Assembly (NCBI RefSeq): GCF_003815015.1
Contig: NZ_RKRE01000003.1
Location: 248,001 to 312,000, forward strand
Length of the DNA: 64,000 nucleotides
Direction of reading: 5' to 3'
DNA from: Thermodesulfitimonas autotrophica
Lineage (GTDB): Bacteria; Bacillota; Desulfotomaculia; Desulfotomaculales; Ammonificaceae
This document shows, piece after piece, positions 53,217 through 63,172 of the stretch. The notes beneath the pieces are model-generated. The model was given only the letters and a program-made list of their open reading frames with translations. It made no database searches and was not told the origin of the DNA. The stretch's first letter is position 1, and each line of letters begins with the position of its first letter. The translations under genes and the position numbers were made by a program.

Positions 53217-54401
53217 TTGCGCGTGGGAGTCTTTGCGGACAGCTACCGACCCTACACCAGCGGTGTGGTCCGGTCCATCGAGACGTTTCGTCTGGCGCTT
53301 ACCGCGAGGGGCGTCTCTTTCTTTATCTTCGCCCCGCGCTACCCGAACTGCGAGCCTGAGGAAAAAGTCTTCCGGTTCTTTTCCCTGCCGGCCCCGACCA
53401 ACCCAGACTTTGCCATAGCTATTCCGCTTTCGGTCCGCCTCGGGCGGACGCTCAAATCGCTGGGGCTCGATCTCATTCACGTCCACTCCCCCTTTTTTCT
53501 CGGCGGCTTAGGGGCGCGCTGGGCGCGGCGTCTGGGGTTGCCCCTCGTCTTTACCTACCACACCCTTTACGAAGAGTACGTCCACTATTTCCCCTTCCTG
53601 CGCCAGCCGGCGCGGGTCGCGACGCGGCGTTATACGGTAAATTTCTGTAACCGTTGTGATTTGGTGCTGGCGCCGACCGGAGCTATCCGGGAGTACCTCT
53701 TGCGGTCCGGAGTTAGCGTTCCGGTAGCCGTTCTGCCGACCGGTATTGAGCTTGCAGCCTTCCGGGGCGGCGACGGCGCCGGTTTCCGGAAGCGCCTGGG
53801 TATCGACCCGGAGGAGAGGGTGCTCCTCTACGTAGGCCGGCTCGGCAGGGAAAAGAACATCGCCTTTCTGCTGCGGGCGTTTCGCGATATCGCCGCCCGT
53901 CTTGATGCGGTGCGGCTGGTTTTGGTGGGGGGCGGCCCGGCGCGGGAGGAACTTCACGGTGAGGCCCGGAGGCTTGGCATCCACGAGAAAGTGGTTTTCG
54001 CGGGGCCGGTACCGCCGGAGCGGGTTAAGGATTGTTACGCGGCGGCCGATCTCTTTGTTATGGCCTCACTTACGGAGACACAGGGTCTGGTGATCGGGGA
54101 GGCCAAGGCGGCCGGCCTGCCGGTCGTGGCCGTCAGGGCCCAGGGCGTAAGCGAAATGGTCAATGAAGGGGTGGATGGGTTCCTCACGCCGCTTGACGAG
54201 GCGATTTTTGCTACGGTGGTCTGCCGGGTGCTCGAGGACCCGCACCTTTACCAGAACCTAAAGGAGGGGGCGGTGGCGAAGGCCGCGGAGTTATCCATCG
54301 GCCGGCTCGCAGAGGTCCTTTTAGGGCATTACCGGGCGCTGGCGGAGAAAAAGCGCGGCGGCGACTTTACTGCTGAAGGCGGGGAGAAACGGTGGCAGTA
54401 A
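53217..54401 (+). CDS. Glycosyltransferase family 4 protein
   Basis: A 394-residue GT-B retaining glycosyltransferase. N-terminal domain begins MRVGVFADSYRPYTSGVV, with HVHSPFFLGG and FTYHTLYEEYVHYFP; the C-terminal domain has VGRLGREKN and the donor-binding SLTETQGLVIGEAKAAGLPVV (E-x7-E). The YHTLYEEYVHYFP segment resembles diacylglycerol glucosyltransferases, so a membrane glycolipid product is possible. TTG start. It overlaps the DegS-like kinase gene by 10 bp. Confidence 0.9.
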   Translation: MRVGVFADSYRPYTSGVVRSIETFRLALTARGVSFFIFAPRYPNCEPEEKVFRFFSLPAPTNPDFAIAIPLSVRLGRTLKSLGLDLIHVHSPFFLGGLGARWARRLGLPLVFTYHTLYEEYVHYFPFLRQPARVATRRYTVNFCNRCDLVLAPTGAIREYLLRSGVSVPVAVLPTGIELAAFRGGDGAGFRKRLGIDPEERVLLYVGRLGREKNIAFLLRAFRDIAARLDAVRLVLVGGGPAREELHGEARRLGIHEKVVFAGPVPPERVKDCYAAADLFVMASLTETQGLVIGEAKAAGLPVVAVRAQGVSEMVNEGVDGFLTPLDEAIFATVVCRVLEDPHLYQNLKEGAVAKAAELSIGRLAEVLLGHYRALAEKKRGGDFTAEGGEKRWQ

Positions 54402-55534
54402 AAACGCTTGAAGAAATCATTAAAGAAATCATAAGTCTAATCGAAAAGAATAGAGAGGAGATTTTTTCGATTGCTGAGGCGACCGAAACCGAAATTAAGC
54501 GTCTCCAGCAAGAGGTGGAAGCGGTTCGCCAGGAGACGCTGGAGGTAATTGCCCGGGTCGACAGCCTCCAAAAAGCGGAGAAGGCGGCGCGCCTGCGGTT
54601 GATGGAGGTAAGCGCCGACTTCAGGAAATATACGGAAGCGGATATCAAAGAGGCTTACGAGAACGCCCAGCGGCTGCAGTTAGAACTGGCGACCCTCCGG
54701 GAAAAAGAGGCGATGCTCCGCCTGCGCCGGGACGATATGGAACGGTCGCTCAAACGGCTGGTAGAAACGCGGCAGCGGGCAACGCGCCTGGCGTCACGGA
54801 TAGGGGTGATCCTCGACTACCTCCGCACCGATTTTCAGGGAGCGGCGGAGCGGATGGGTGAGATGCAGCAATGGCAGCAGATGGCGCTCCGGATCCTGGA
54901 GGCGCAGGAAGAAGAGCGGCGGCGGGTGGCCCGGGAGATCCACGACGGGCCCGCGCAGTCGATGGCCAACGTGGTGATGCGGGCGGAGTTCTGCTTGAAG
55001 CTGCTGGACCGGGACCCGGCGAAACTCCGCGGCGAGCTCCTGGCGCTTCAGGACCTGGTCCGTACCAGCCTGCAGGACACGCGCAAGATAATTTTCGACC
55101 TCCGGCCGATGGCGCTTGACGATTTAGGGCTGGCGGCGGCGCTCAAGAAGTTTGTGGCCAACTACAAGGAACAATACGGGTTACCGGTGGAGTACCAGTA
55201 CTTCGGCCCGGAGAAAAGGCTACCGCCGGCGGTGGAGGTGGCTCTCTTCCGGATTGTTCAGGAGGCGCTCAACAACATTTACAAGCATGCCCACGCCACC
55301 AGTGCCCTGGTTAAGCTCGAGGTTTTACCGGCGCGGGTGAACCTGGTAGTGCGGGATAACGGTAGGGGGTTCGATGTGGAAAAGGTGCTCAAAGACCCGG
55401 AGCGGAAAGGCTACGGGCTCCTCGGAATCAGAGAACGGGTGCAGCTTTTGAACGGCGAGTTAGAAATCATCTCTTCGCCCGGGAAGGGAACAACCCTAAT
55501 GGTAGGCATTGATCTTACAACAGAGGAACAATAA
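54392..55534 (+). CDS. degS: DegS-like cytoplasmic sensor histidine kinase
   Basis: A 380-residue kinase without membrane helices. A long coiled coil (about 1-175) like DegS is followed by the HisKA_3 motif REIHDGPAQSMANVV with the phospho-acceptor His near residue 188, DLRPMALDDLGL, and HATPase with ALNNIYKHAHA, DNGRGFD and GYGLLGIRERV. The GTG at 54392 has GGGGAG upstream. It precedes the DegU-like regulator by 62 bp and the pilus locus, which it may control. Confidence 0.93.
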   Translation: MAVKTLEEIIKEIISLIEKNREEIFSIAEATETEIKRLQQEVEAVRQETLEVIARVDSLQKAEKAARLRLMEVSADFRKYTEADIKEAYENAQRLQLELATLREKEAMLRLRRDDMERSLKRLVETRQRATRLASRIGVILDYLRTDFQGAAERMGEMQQWQQMALRILEAQEEERRRVAREIHDGPAQSMANVVMRAEFCLKLLDRDPAKLRGELLALQDLVRTSLQDTRKIIFDLRPMALDDLGLAAALKKFVANYKEQYGLPVEYQYFGPEKRLPPAVEVALFRIVQEALNNIYKHAHATSALVKLEVLPARVNLVVRDNGRGFDVEKVLKDPERKGYGLLGIRERVQLLNGELEIISSPGKGTTLMVGIDLTTEEQ

Positions 55535-55596
55535 GGAGTCACGGGAGATGCCACACTCTACAAGCGTTCTCTTCAGAGGTTGGGGAGAGGGGTTAG

Positions 55597-56235
55597 ATGG
55601 CGGTACGGGTTCTTGTTGTTGACGACCACGCGCTGATCCGGGAGGGTTTAATCAAGATCCTCTCGGTAGAACCGGGTATCGCGGTGGTCGGTGAAGCAGC
55701 TAACGGTCGGGAGGCGGTCGAGTTTGTGCGGCGGCAACCGATTGATGTCGTTCTCCTCGACATCAGCATGCCGGAAATGAACGGGATTGAAGCCTGTCGG
55801 GAGATTAAACGGCTGCGCCCGGAGACGGCAGTGGTGGCCCTTACGATTCACGACGAGGAAGAGTACCTTTTCGAGATGATCCGCGCCGGTGTTTCGGGTT
55901 ACGTTTTGAAGGATATGTCTGCGGACAAGCTGGTAGAGACTATTTACGGCGTGGCGCGGGGCGAATCCTTTATTCCACCGCGTTTGACGGCTAAGGTTTT
56001 TCAGGAGTTCAACCGGCTGGCCGCCCGCAGCAATCCTGACGGCCTCACCGAGCGGGAGGTGGAGGTCCTGCGCCTGGTGGCGGCGGGGGCGAGCAACCGG
56101 GAGATTGCGAGCAAGCTCTTTATCAGCGAAAAGACGGTGAAAAATCATTTGTCGAACATCTTTCAAAAAATTGGGGTGACCGACCGGACGCAGGCGGCGC
56201 TTTACGCCATTAAGCAGCGGCTTGTAGAGTTGTAG
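55597..56235 (+). CDS. degU: DegU/NarL-family response regulator
   Basis: A 212-residue regulator: receiver with VVDDHAL, phospho-acceptor Asp in VVLLDISMPEMNG near residue 55, Thr in ALTIHDEEEY and Lys in VLKDMSAD; then a LuxR-type HTH (about 148-205) with LTEREVEVLRLVAAG and NREIASKLFISEKTVKNH. Cognate to the DegS-like kinase. Located immediately upstream of the Flp pilin genes. Confidence 0.94.
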   Translation: MAVRVLVVDDHALIREGLIKILSVEPGIAVVGEAANGREAVEFVRRQPIDVVLLDISMPEMNGIEACREIKRLRPETAVVALTIHDEEEYLFEMIRAGVSGYVLKDMSADKLVETIYGVARGESFIPPRLTAKVFQEFNRLAARSNPDGLTEREVEVLRLVAAGASNREIASKLFISEKTVKNHLSNIFQKIGVTDRTQAALYAIKQRLVEL

Positions 56236-56442
56236 CGCCGGCCGTTTTTAGGGTTAGTTTCAATCTGGGAGCCCTAAATTTTTTGGTCCTTGCAAATGTC
56301 GAATGTTATCAAGATAGGTCGAAAGTCCTATCGAAAATGGGACCTATAGGCCCCCACAAAATGAGGCGGCTGTTCGATGGCGGTGCTCTGGGATCGGAGT
56401 TACGATTAAGCTGGCGGCAAGTCCAGAGGAGGGGAGGCGCGG
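56236..56442 (+). other. Structured leader before the Flp pilin genes
   Basis: No gene here. A GATAGG/CCTATC inverted repeat (AAGATAGGTCGAAAGTCCTATC) with a further GGACCTAT and a palindromic CCTATAGG suggests alternative base-pairing in the leader. It is not a match to the GEMM-I c-di-GMP core. Confidence 0.4.
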
Positions 56443-56604
56443 GTGAGGGAGCTGCTATGGCGGCTGGTCCGGGAGGAGGATGGGCAAGGGCTGGCGGAAT
56501 ACGCGTTAATCTTCGTGCTGGTAGTAGTGGTAGCGATAGTGGGGCTGGTGGTGCTCGGAACTAAGGTGCGCGACAAATATTATCACGTCTCCAATAATAT
56601 GTAG
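56443..56604 (+). CDS. flp: Flp/Fap pilin 1
   Basis: A 53-residue Flp-type pilin. The prepilin cleavage region reads EEDGQGLAEYALIFVLVVV, with the Gly at the cut site, the Glu of AEYA at +5 and a hydrophobic stalk. GTG start with GGAGGGGAGG about 6 bases upstream. Too short for the usual gene-length cutoff. It is processed by the prepilin peptidase at 56990 and polymerised outside the membrane. Confidence 0.9.
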   Translation: MRELLWRLVREEDGQGLAEYALIFVLVVVVAIVGLVVLGTKVRDKYYHVSNNM

Positions 56605-56673
56605 CGCGGCAGGCAAGCCCTTCGGGGTGTTCACAATAGCTAAGCAGATTAAGTACTAAGGGAGGGAATGTGG

Positions 56674-56838
56674 ATGAAGGGACTCCTTAAGCGGCTGCTA
56701 AAAGAAGAAGAAGGTCAGGGGATGGCGGAGTACGGGTTGATCCTGGCGCTGATCGCAGTGGTGGCCATTGCGGCCCTGGTAGTTCTTGGGGGTAGAATCA
56801 AGAACAAGTTCGAGGAAGTTTCCAACAACCTTCAGTAA
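56674..56838 (+). CDS. flp: Flp/Fap pilin 2
   Basis: A 54-residue second Flp pilin, KEEEGQGMAEYGLILALIAVV, closely related to pilin 1 and with the same cleavage site and +5 Glu; its tail ends FEEVSNNLQ. ATG at 56674 with GGAGGG 7 bases upstream. Likely a tandem duplicate; either could be the major pilin. Confidence 0.92.
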   Translation: MKGLLKRLLKEEEGQGMAEYGLILALIAVVAIAALVVLGGRIKNKFEEVSNNLQ

Positions 56839-56897
56839 AGGGAAACGACAGGACTTTAAAGACGTCTTTTTCCAAGGCACCTCCTACCCCTATATAA

Positions 56898-56930
56898 GCC
56901 CTGCCCGGCTCATAGATGGCCGGGCGGGGC
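56898..56930 (+). other. 12-bp GC-rich hairpin between pilin and peptidase genes
   Basis: GCCCTGCCCGGC pairs with GCCGGGCGGGGC (one G-U) over a 9-base loop. No T-run follows, so partial termination or mRNA stabilisation of the pilin message is more likely than full termination. Confidence 0.5.
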
Positions 56931-56989
56931 CACCTTTGAAAGCTTTGACCGTTCTGAAGGGCTTGCCGCAACGCTTTAGAAGTGGTGGT

Positions 56990-57487
56990 ATGCTTATGCA
57001 GCCTCTCGAAGCCTGCATTATGGCTGTAGCTTCAATTTCGCTGGTTACCGACCTTCACCGGCGGCGGATCTATAACGCGGTTCTCTTCCCCGCCATTATT
57101 TTTGCGCTCCTTTACCGGGGGCTGACAGGCGGCTGGGCTTCCTTATGGGAAGGGGTCGCCGGTCTGGGCGCGGGGGTGGCGCTCCTTCTTATGGCCTACG
57201 CGGCCGGCGGCGTCGGGGCTGGTGATGTGAAGTTGCTGGGGGCAGTGGGAGCCTGCGGCGGACCGGAGTTTGTCCTTTACACCTTCCTCGCCGGGGCGCT
57301 GTTAGGTGGTGTGGTTTCCGGTTTTCTTTTGGCGCGCGAGAAGCGGCTATGGCTGGCTTTAAAAGGAGCTTGTCTCAGCTTTGTGCTTCCGGGGGGCGTG
57401 CGGCTCTGGCTTGGTGAGAGCGGCGTTAAGTTTCCCTACGGTGTCCTCTTCTGTCTCGGGAGTTTTGTGGCCCTTTGGTTGAGGTGA
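56990..57487 (+). CDS. tadV: TadV/CpaA-type prepilin peptidase (A24 family)
   Basis: A 165-residue membrane aspartate peptidase with about five helices. The two catalytic Asp regions are visible, TDLHRRRIYNAV near the N-terminus and GAGDVKLLGAV. It cleaves Flp prepilins at Gly. The ATG at 56990 gives the normal family length; the frame open from 56786 crosses pilin 2 and the hairpin. It overlaps tadE slightly. Confidence 0.9.
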   Translation: MLMQPLEACIMAVASISLVTDLHRRRIYNAVLFPAIIFALLYRGLTGGWASLWEGVAGLGAGVALLLMAYAAGGVGAGDVKLLGAVGACGGPEFVLYTFLAGALLGGVVSGFLLAREKRLWLALKGACLSFVLPGGVRLWLGESGVKFPYGVLFCLGSFVALWLR

Positions 57488-57492
57488 TGCCT

Positions 57493-57879
57493 ATGCGGCT
57501 GCGAGAGGAACGCGGTCAAGCCACCGTGGAGCTCGCGCTGGTTCTCCCTGTCCTGATCCTGATCCTCTTCGGGATTATGGAGTTCGGCCGCCTTTTTTCC
57601 GCCTACCTTGTCGTGACCAATGCTGCCCGCGAGGGGGCGCGACTGGCCGCAGTAGGTGCGGACGACGCGGCGATTGTGGCGCGGGTGCGGGACGCTGCGG
57701 GTTCACTTGATCCTGCGGCGCTAACCGTGGATATCGAACCGCCTGCCAGCAACCGGTTTAGCGGCACGGAGGCGCGGGTGAGCGTCTCTTACTCTGTTTA
57801 TCTCGTAACCCCGGTCTTAACCGGCATTGCCCCCAACCCCTTTCCGCTGAGAGCCCGGGCGGTAATGCGGGTGGAGTGA
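57493..57879 (+). CDS. tadE: TadE-family pseudopilin
   Basis: A 128-residue protein with the TadE motif EERGQATVELALVLPVLI and an N-terminal helix, then a secreted domain. It is a Tad-pilus minor pilin processed like Flp. ATG at 57493 with GAGGTGA upstream; ATG at 57487 is possible. Confidence 0.88.
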   Translation: MRLREERGQATVELALVLPVLILILFGIMEFGRLFSAYLVVTNAAREGARLAAVGADDAAIVARVRDAAGSLDPAALTVDIEPPASNRFSGTEARVSVSYSVYLVTPVLTGIAPNPFPLRARAVMRVE

Positions 57880-57885
57880 GGTGGT

Positions 57886-58794
57886 GTGAGGATGGCTTGG
57901 CTTCGGGAAGAAAAAGGGGTGGTTTTGGTCCTGGTGGCAGCGGCCTTGGTGGCGCTTTTGGGCTTTGGGGCGCTGGTGACCGACGTGGGGCTGCTTATGC
58001 TCAACCGGGAGCGCGTAGCCAACGCGGCCGATGCGGCGGCACTTGCGGGCGCCGCGTTTCTTCCCGAGAACCCGGCTGCTGCCGTTAGCACGGCGCAGGA
58101 ATACGCGCTAAAAAACGGCGCCCAACCGGGCGAGGTTAACGTCACCGTTGGTCCGGACGGCAAGAGCATCACCGTGGATGCCGTACACGCGGTGAATTTT
58201 TCCCTGGCACGCGCGCTGGGCTTCACTGCCTCAACCGTTTCGGCGCACGCTCGAGCTGAGGTCGGGGCGGTAAGTGAGCTTTATGGGGCGGCCCCTTTGG
58301 GGGTGCGGGAGCAGAGCCTTGAGTTTGGCCGGCTTTACAACCTAAAAGTCGGCGGTGGTGCGGGAGAGCACGGTAACTTTGGGGCGCTGGCTTTAGGCGG
58401 TCACGGAGCCAATAACTACGAGGATAATCTCCGGGAAGGCTATCAGGGGTGGCTTAAGGTGGGGGACATTCTCGAGACCGAGACGGGGAATATGTCGGGG
58501 CCGACCCGGCGGGCGGTGGAAGACCGCATCCGCGGCCACGAGAGCTGCACCTGGCAGCACCACTGCCGCGACTGCCCGCGCGTAATCTACACGCCGGTTT
58601 ACCGGGTGGTAGGCGAGTTGCAAGGGCGAAGCCAGGTCGAGGTTGTAGGGTTTGCGGCTTTCTTCCTTGACGGGGTGACGGGCAGCGGTAACGACTGTTA
58701 CGTGCAGGGTTACTTTATTCAAAAGTTAGTGAGCGGGGCCCGCGGGATAGGCGGGGACGATTACGGCTTGCGGACAGTGAAGCTTGTCGAGTAA
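57886..58794 (+). CDS. tadG: TadG-like pilus assembly protein
   Basis: A 302-residue protein with a Tad-type N-terminus EEKGVVLVLVAAALVALLGF as in TadG/pilus-assembly Flp-operon proteins, then a long extracytoplasmic domain with DRERV-type repeats AANAADAAALAGAAF (the TadG N-terminal block). Cys residues (HESCTWQHHCRDC) in the C-terminal part may form disulfides. It follows tadE by 6 bp. Confidence 0.78.
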   Translation: MRMAWLREEKGVVLVLVAAALVALLGFGALVTDVGLLMLNRERVANAADAAALAGAAFLPENPAAAVSTAQEYALKNGAQPGEVNVTVGPDGKSITVDAVHAVNFSLARALGFTASTVSAHARAEVGAVSELYGAAPLGVREQSLEFGRLYNLKVGGGAGEHGNFGALALGGHGANNYEDNLREGYQGWLKVGDILETETGNMSGPTRRAVEDRIRGHESCTWQHHCRDCPRVIYTPVYRVVGELQGRSQVEVVGFAAFFLDGVTGSGNDCYVQGYFIQKLVSGARGIGGDDYGLRTVKLVE

Positions 58795-58800
58795 GGAGCG

Positions 58801-59583
58801 ATGGCGGTGCGGAGCAAAATCTTCTTGGCGCTGGCCCTGATCTTTGCCGCCGCAGCGGCGGTGAGCACCTATTTTTACCTTCAGGCGTTAGAAAAGACTT
58901 ACCGGGAAACCGGGCGGTTTGTCACGGCGGTTGTTGCCGGAGCCGATATTCCCTCACGAACGAGAATTACGCCAGCAATGCTTAAATACCAGGATATTCC
59001 GGCCCGCTACTTACATCCCGATGCGGCCACTTCTGCCCGGGAAGTGGTCGGGAAGATTAGCCTGACGGATATCAAGGCGGGGGAGCCCATTCTCAAGAGC
59101 AAGTTGGTGGCCGCGAAGGATGCCCGGTATGGTTTGGCTTTCAGCCTTGGTGCCGGGGAACGGGCGGTAACCGTTGCTGTAACCGAGATTTCCAGCGTAG
59201 GCGGGATGGTGCGGCCAGGCGACCGGGTTGACGTGGTGGCAACTTTAGATGTTGCGCCCGCAGACCCTAATCAGCCCAAGACTACGTATACGACTACGAT
59301 TTTGAGCGATATTAGGGTCCTGGCTACCGGCCAGATGCTGACGCCGGAGGAAAAGAAGGATAAGAAAGACACGGGATTCCAGCACGTGACCCTGGCGGTA
59401 ACGCCGGCGGAGGCCCAGGTGCTCATCCTGGCTGCGGAGCGAGGCAGTATCCGGCTGGTGCTGCGTTCGCCGGTGGACAAGGAGAAAGTGAAGCTACCCC
59501 CGGCCAAGACCGAGGATTTGGTTGCTCAGGTCCCAAAACCGGTTAAGTCCGCTACCGTGCAGCAGACGTCACAGCCCCGCTGA
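58801..59583 (+). CDS. cpaB: Flp pilus assembly protein CpaB
   Basis: A 260-residue inner-membrane protein: one N-terminal helix (about 6-24), then an SAF domain (VVAGADIPSRTRITPAML) and a RcpC/CpaB domain with GERAVTVAVTEISSVGGMVRPGDRVDVVAT. The C-terminal tail is Lys-rich. It follows tadG by 6 bp. Confidence 0.9.
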   Translation: MAVRSKIFLALALIFAAAAAVSTYFYLQALEKTYRETGRFVTAVVAGADIPSRTRITPAMLKYQDIPARYLHPDAATSAREVVGKISLTDIKAGEPILKSKLVAAKDARYGLAFSLGAGERAVTVAVTEISSVGGMVRPGDRVDVVATLDVAPADPNQPKTTYTTTILSDIRVLATGQMLTPEEKKDKKDTGFQHVTLAVTPAEAQVLILAAERGSIRLVLRSPVDKEKVKLPPAKTEDLVAQVPKPVKSATVQQTSQPR

Positions 59584-59624
59584 ACTCATCTGAGACGCCT
59601 TACGGGCTAAAGGGGGATGTTACC

Positions 59625-60827
59625 ATGAGCTTAATTACCGTAGTCATCGCCGACGACATTGTAAATACCAGAGAAGACGTGAAGCGCCTCCTATTTTTTG
59701 AAGAGGATATCAAGGTGATCGGTGAGGCCGGCGATGGGGAAGAGGCCATCCGGGTGGTGCAGGAACTTAAGCCCGATGTGGTCTTGATGGATATCAACAT
59801 GCCTGGGCTCGACGGCATCAGCGCTACCGAGAAAATCACCGAAAGCGTGCCCCAGACGGCGGTAATTATCATTTCCATTCAGGGGGAACACGAATACCTG
59901 CGAAAGGCGATGGCTGCCGGGGCCAGTGACTACCTGATCAAACCCTTCACCTCTCAGGAACTGGCAGATACGATCCGCCGGGTCTATGAAAAGGCGAAGA
60001 AACGGCAGGATACCCTGTGCCGTTTGCAGCAGGCGCCGGAAGAAGTCGTGCCCGGCCGGATAGTAGTTTTCTTCGGGAGCAAAGGCGGTGCTGGCCGTAG
60101 CACTTTGTGCTGCAACTTAGCCGTGGCCCTGAGCCAAGAATTCAAGCAGCGGGTTACGGTGGTTGACCTCGATATCGCCGCCGGGGATGTGGCCGCCCTT
60201 TTTAACCTGAGCCTCCCCGGTAGTATTGCCGAGCTGGTCCGGGAACCCGAGATCAATGAGGAGATTGTCAAAAGTTATGAGGTGACCCACCTTACGGGGG
60301 TGCGGGTCATCGGGGCCATCCCGTCGCGGGAGGAGGATTTTGCGACGGTGGCGGCCGGCATTCCGGCTGTTTTGGCGGTGCTGAAGGAAGAGGCGGACTA
60401 TGTGTTAATCGACACGCCGCCGGTTCTGAACGCGGCGGTGGCGCGGGTGCTTGACCTGGCCGACGAGATCGTAGTGGTTGGCCAGACGGACGTGGTGGCC
60501 CTGCGCCGCCTTAAGGCGGACGTTGAGTTTCTCAATATGCACCAGCTTGGGGAGAAGATCCGGGTTGTGCTGAATAACGCTTCCTTTGAAGCCGGGCTGA
60601 AGCTCGTGGATATCGAAAGGTCGCTTGGCTTACAGGGGGTCAACTCCATTGCCGCCGACCCGAAAACGGCTCATGTGGCAGCGAACAAAGGGATACCCTT
60701 TGTCGCTTTGAGCAAGGGAAGCCGGGTGGCCCAGGACGTTATCCGCCTGGCGGAAAGATTCGTCGCGAAAGAGGCGCCGGCGAAGGGCGAGCGGCGTTCT
60801 CTCTTCGGTAAACTTTTGAGCGTGTAA
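59625..60827 (+). CDS. cpaE: CpaE/TadZ-like pilus ATPase with intact receiver domain
   Basis: A 400-residue protein. Residues 1-120 are a full NarL-type receiver: VIADDIV, phospho-acceptor Asp in VVLMDINMPGLDG near residue 57, Ser in IIISIQGEHE and Lys in LIKPFTSQE. Residues 140-400 are a MinD/ParA-type ATPase with a deviant Walker A, SKGGAGRSTLCCNL, in which the usual lysine is Arg, and LIDTPPVL later. It localises the pilus machine in other bacteria. In Caulobacter-type CpaE the receiver is degenerate; this one is complete. Confidence 0.92.
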   Translation: MSLITVVIADDIVNTREDVKRLLFFEEDIKVIGEAGDGEEAIRVVQELKPDVVLMDINMPGLDGISATEKITESVPQTAVIIISIQGEHEYLRKAMAAGASDYLIKPFTSQELADTIRRVYEKAKKRQDTLCRLQQAPEEVVPGRIVVFFGSKGGAGRSTLCCNLAVALSQEFKQRVTVVDLDIAAGDVAALFNLSLPGSIAELVREPEINEEIVKSYEVTHLTGVRVIGAIPSREEDFATVAAGIPAVLAVLKEEADYVLIDTPPVLNAAVARVLDLADEIVVVGQTDVVALRRLKADVEFLNMHQLGEKIRVVLNNASFEAGLKLVDIERSLGLQGVNSIAADPKTAHVAANKGIPFVALSKGSRVAQDVIRLAERFVAKEAPAKGERRSLFGKLLSV

Positions 60828-60854
60828 GCTTTTTATGCGTAGGAGGTGTGACCG

Positions 60855-62195
<1,341 letters not shown>

Positions 62196-62207
62196 GGAGG
62201 CCCAAGG

Positions 62208-63161
62208 ATGGTAATACTCTTCGTTTTTCTCGCCTGCCTCTTTGCGGGACTCGCCTTGTGGGAAACCTTCGAGGCTAAGCGCCGCTTGCTTGCGGCGCGG
62301 CTTGAGGGGTTGACCGCAGCGGGTGCCGGAAAGCTGCCGGTCGCCGAAGGTGCAAAAGGCCGGCAGGGGTTACAATGGCTCAGGAGCAGCATCACGAGTT
62401 TCCGGCCGGCGCTTGGCTTAATGAAGCGCCTCGATGCGGAGCTATCGCGCGCCGACATTCTCCTCCGGGCGGAGGAGTTTTTGCTTGCGGTTTGCGGCGT
62501 GGCGTTTTTGTTTGGTGTTGCCAGCTACGCGATGACGCAACGGCTGGCGGCGGGGGTGGTGGGCGCCGCCATCGGCGCCGCGCTGCCATACATTCTCCTC
62601 CGGCGGGCGCAGGTCCGGCGCCTCCACGCCTTCAACGCCCAGATCGCCGACGCTCTGGTGGTTATGGCCAACACCTTGCGGGCGGGTTTCGGTTTTCTTC
62701 AGGCTATGGAAGTGGTCCGGCGGGAAATGCCCCCCCCGATAAGCAAGGAGTTTGGGCAGGCGCTGGCCGAGATGAACCTCGGGATCGCAACTGAGGAAGC
62801 ACTTATGAACCTATCGCGCCGGATTAAGAGCGACGACCTCGATTTAGTGGTAACGGCGGTGGTCATCCAGCGGACTGTCGGCGGCAATTTAGCTTCGGTG
62901 CTTGATACCATCGCGGAGACGATCAGGGAACGGGTGCGTATCAAGGGCGAGATCCGGGCCCTCACCGCGCAGGGGCGCATCTCCGGGCTGGTGATCGGGT
63001 TGTTACCTGTAGGCTTGGCATTACTACTTTTCTTCATTAGCCCCGGATACATTTCGTTTCTTTGGAGCACGCCTACTGGAATGATGTTAGCTGGCATCGC
63101 CGTCGGCACGGAGATCCTGGGTGCGCTGATGATCAAGAAAATCGTGAACATTAAGGTGTAG
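62208..63161 (+). CDS. tadB: TadB pilus assembly membrane protein
   Basis: A 317-residue T2SSF-domain protein with four helices: cytoplasmic T2SSF core (about 145-260, LVVMANTLRAGFGFLQAMEVVRREM) and a C-terminal pair. Forms the platform with TadC. ATG follows GAGGAGG. Confidence 0.93.
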   Translation: MVILFVFLACLFAGLALWETFEAKRRLLAARLEGLTAAGAGKLPVAEGAKGRQGLQWLRSSITSFRPALGLMKRLDAELSRADILLRAEEFLLAVCGVAFLFGVASYAMTQRLAAGVVGAAIGAALPYILLRRAQVRRLHAFNAQIADALVVMANTLRAGFGFLQAMEVVRREMPPPISKEFGQALAEMNLGIATEEALMNLSRRIKSDDLDLVVTAVVIQRTVGGNLASVLDTIAETIRERVRIKGEIRALTAQGRISGLVIGLLPVGLALLLFFISPGYISFLWSTPTGMMLAGIAVGTEILGALMIKKIVNIKV

Positions 63162-63172
63162 GGGGTGCAAAA

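Noticed and set aside
56283-56440. c-di-GMP-I riboswitch before the pilin genes
   Set aside because: The GEMM core (CACGCACAGGGCAAACC and GGGACGCAAAGCC) is absent.
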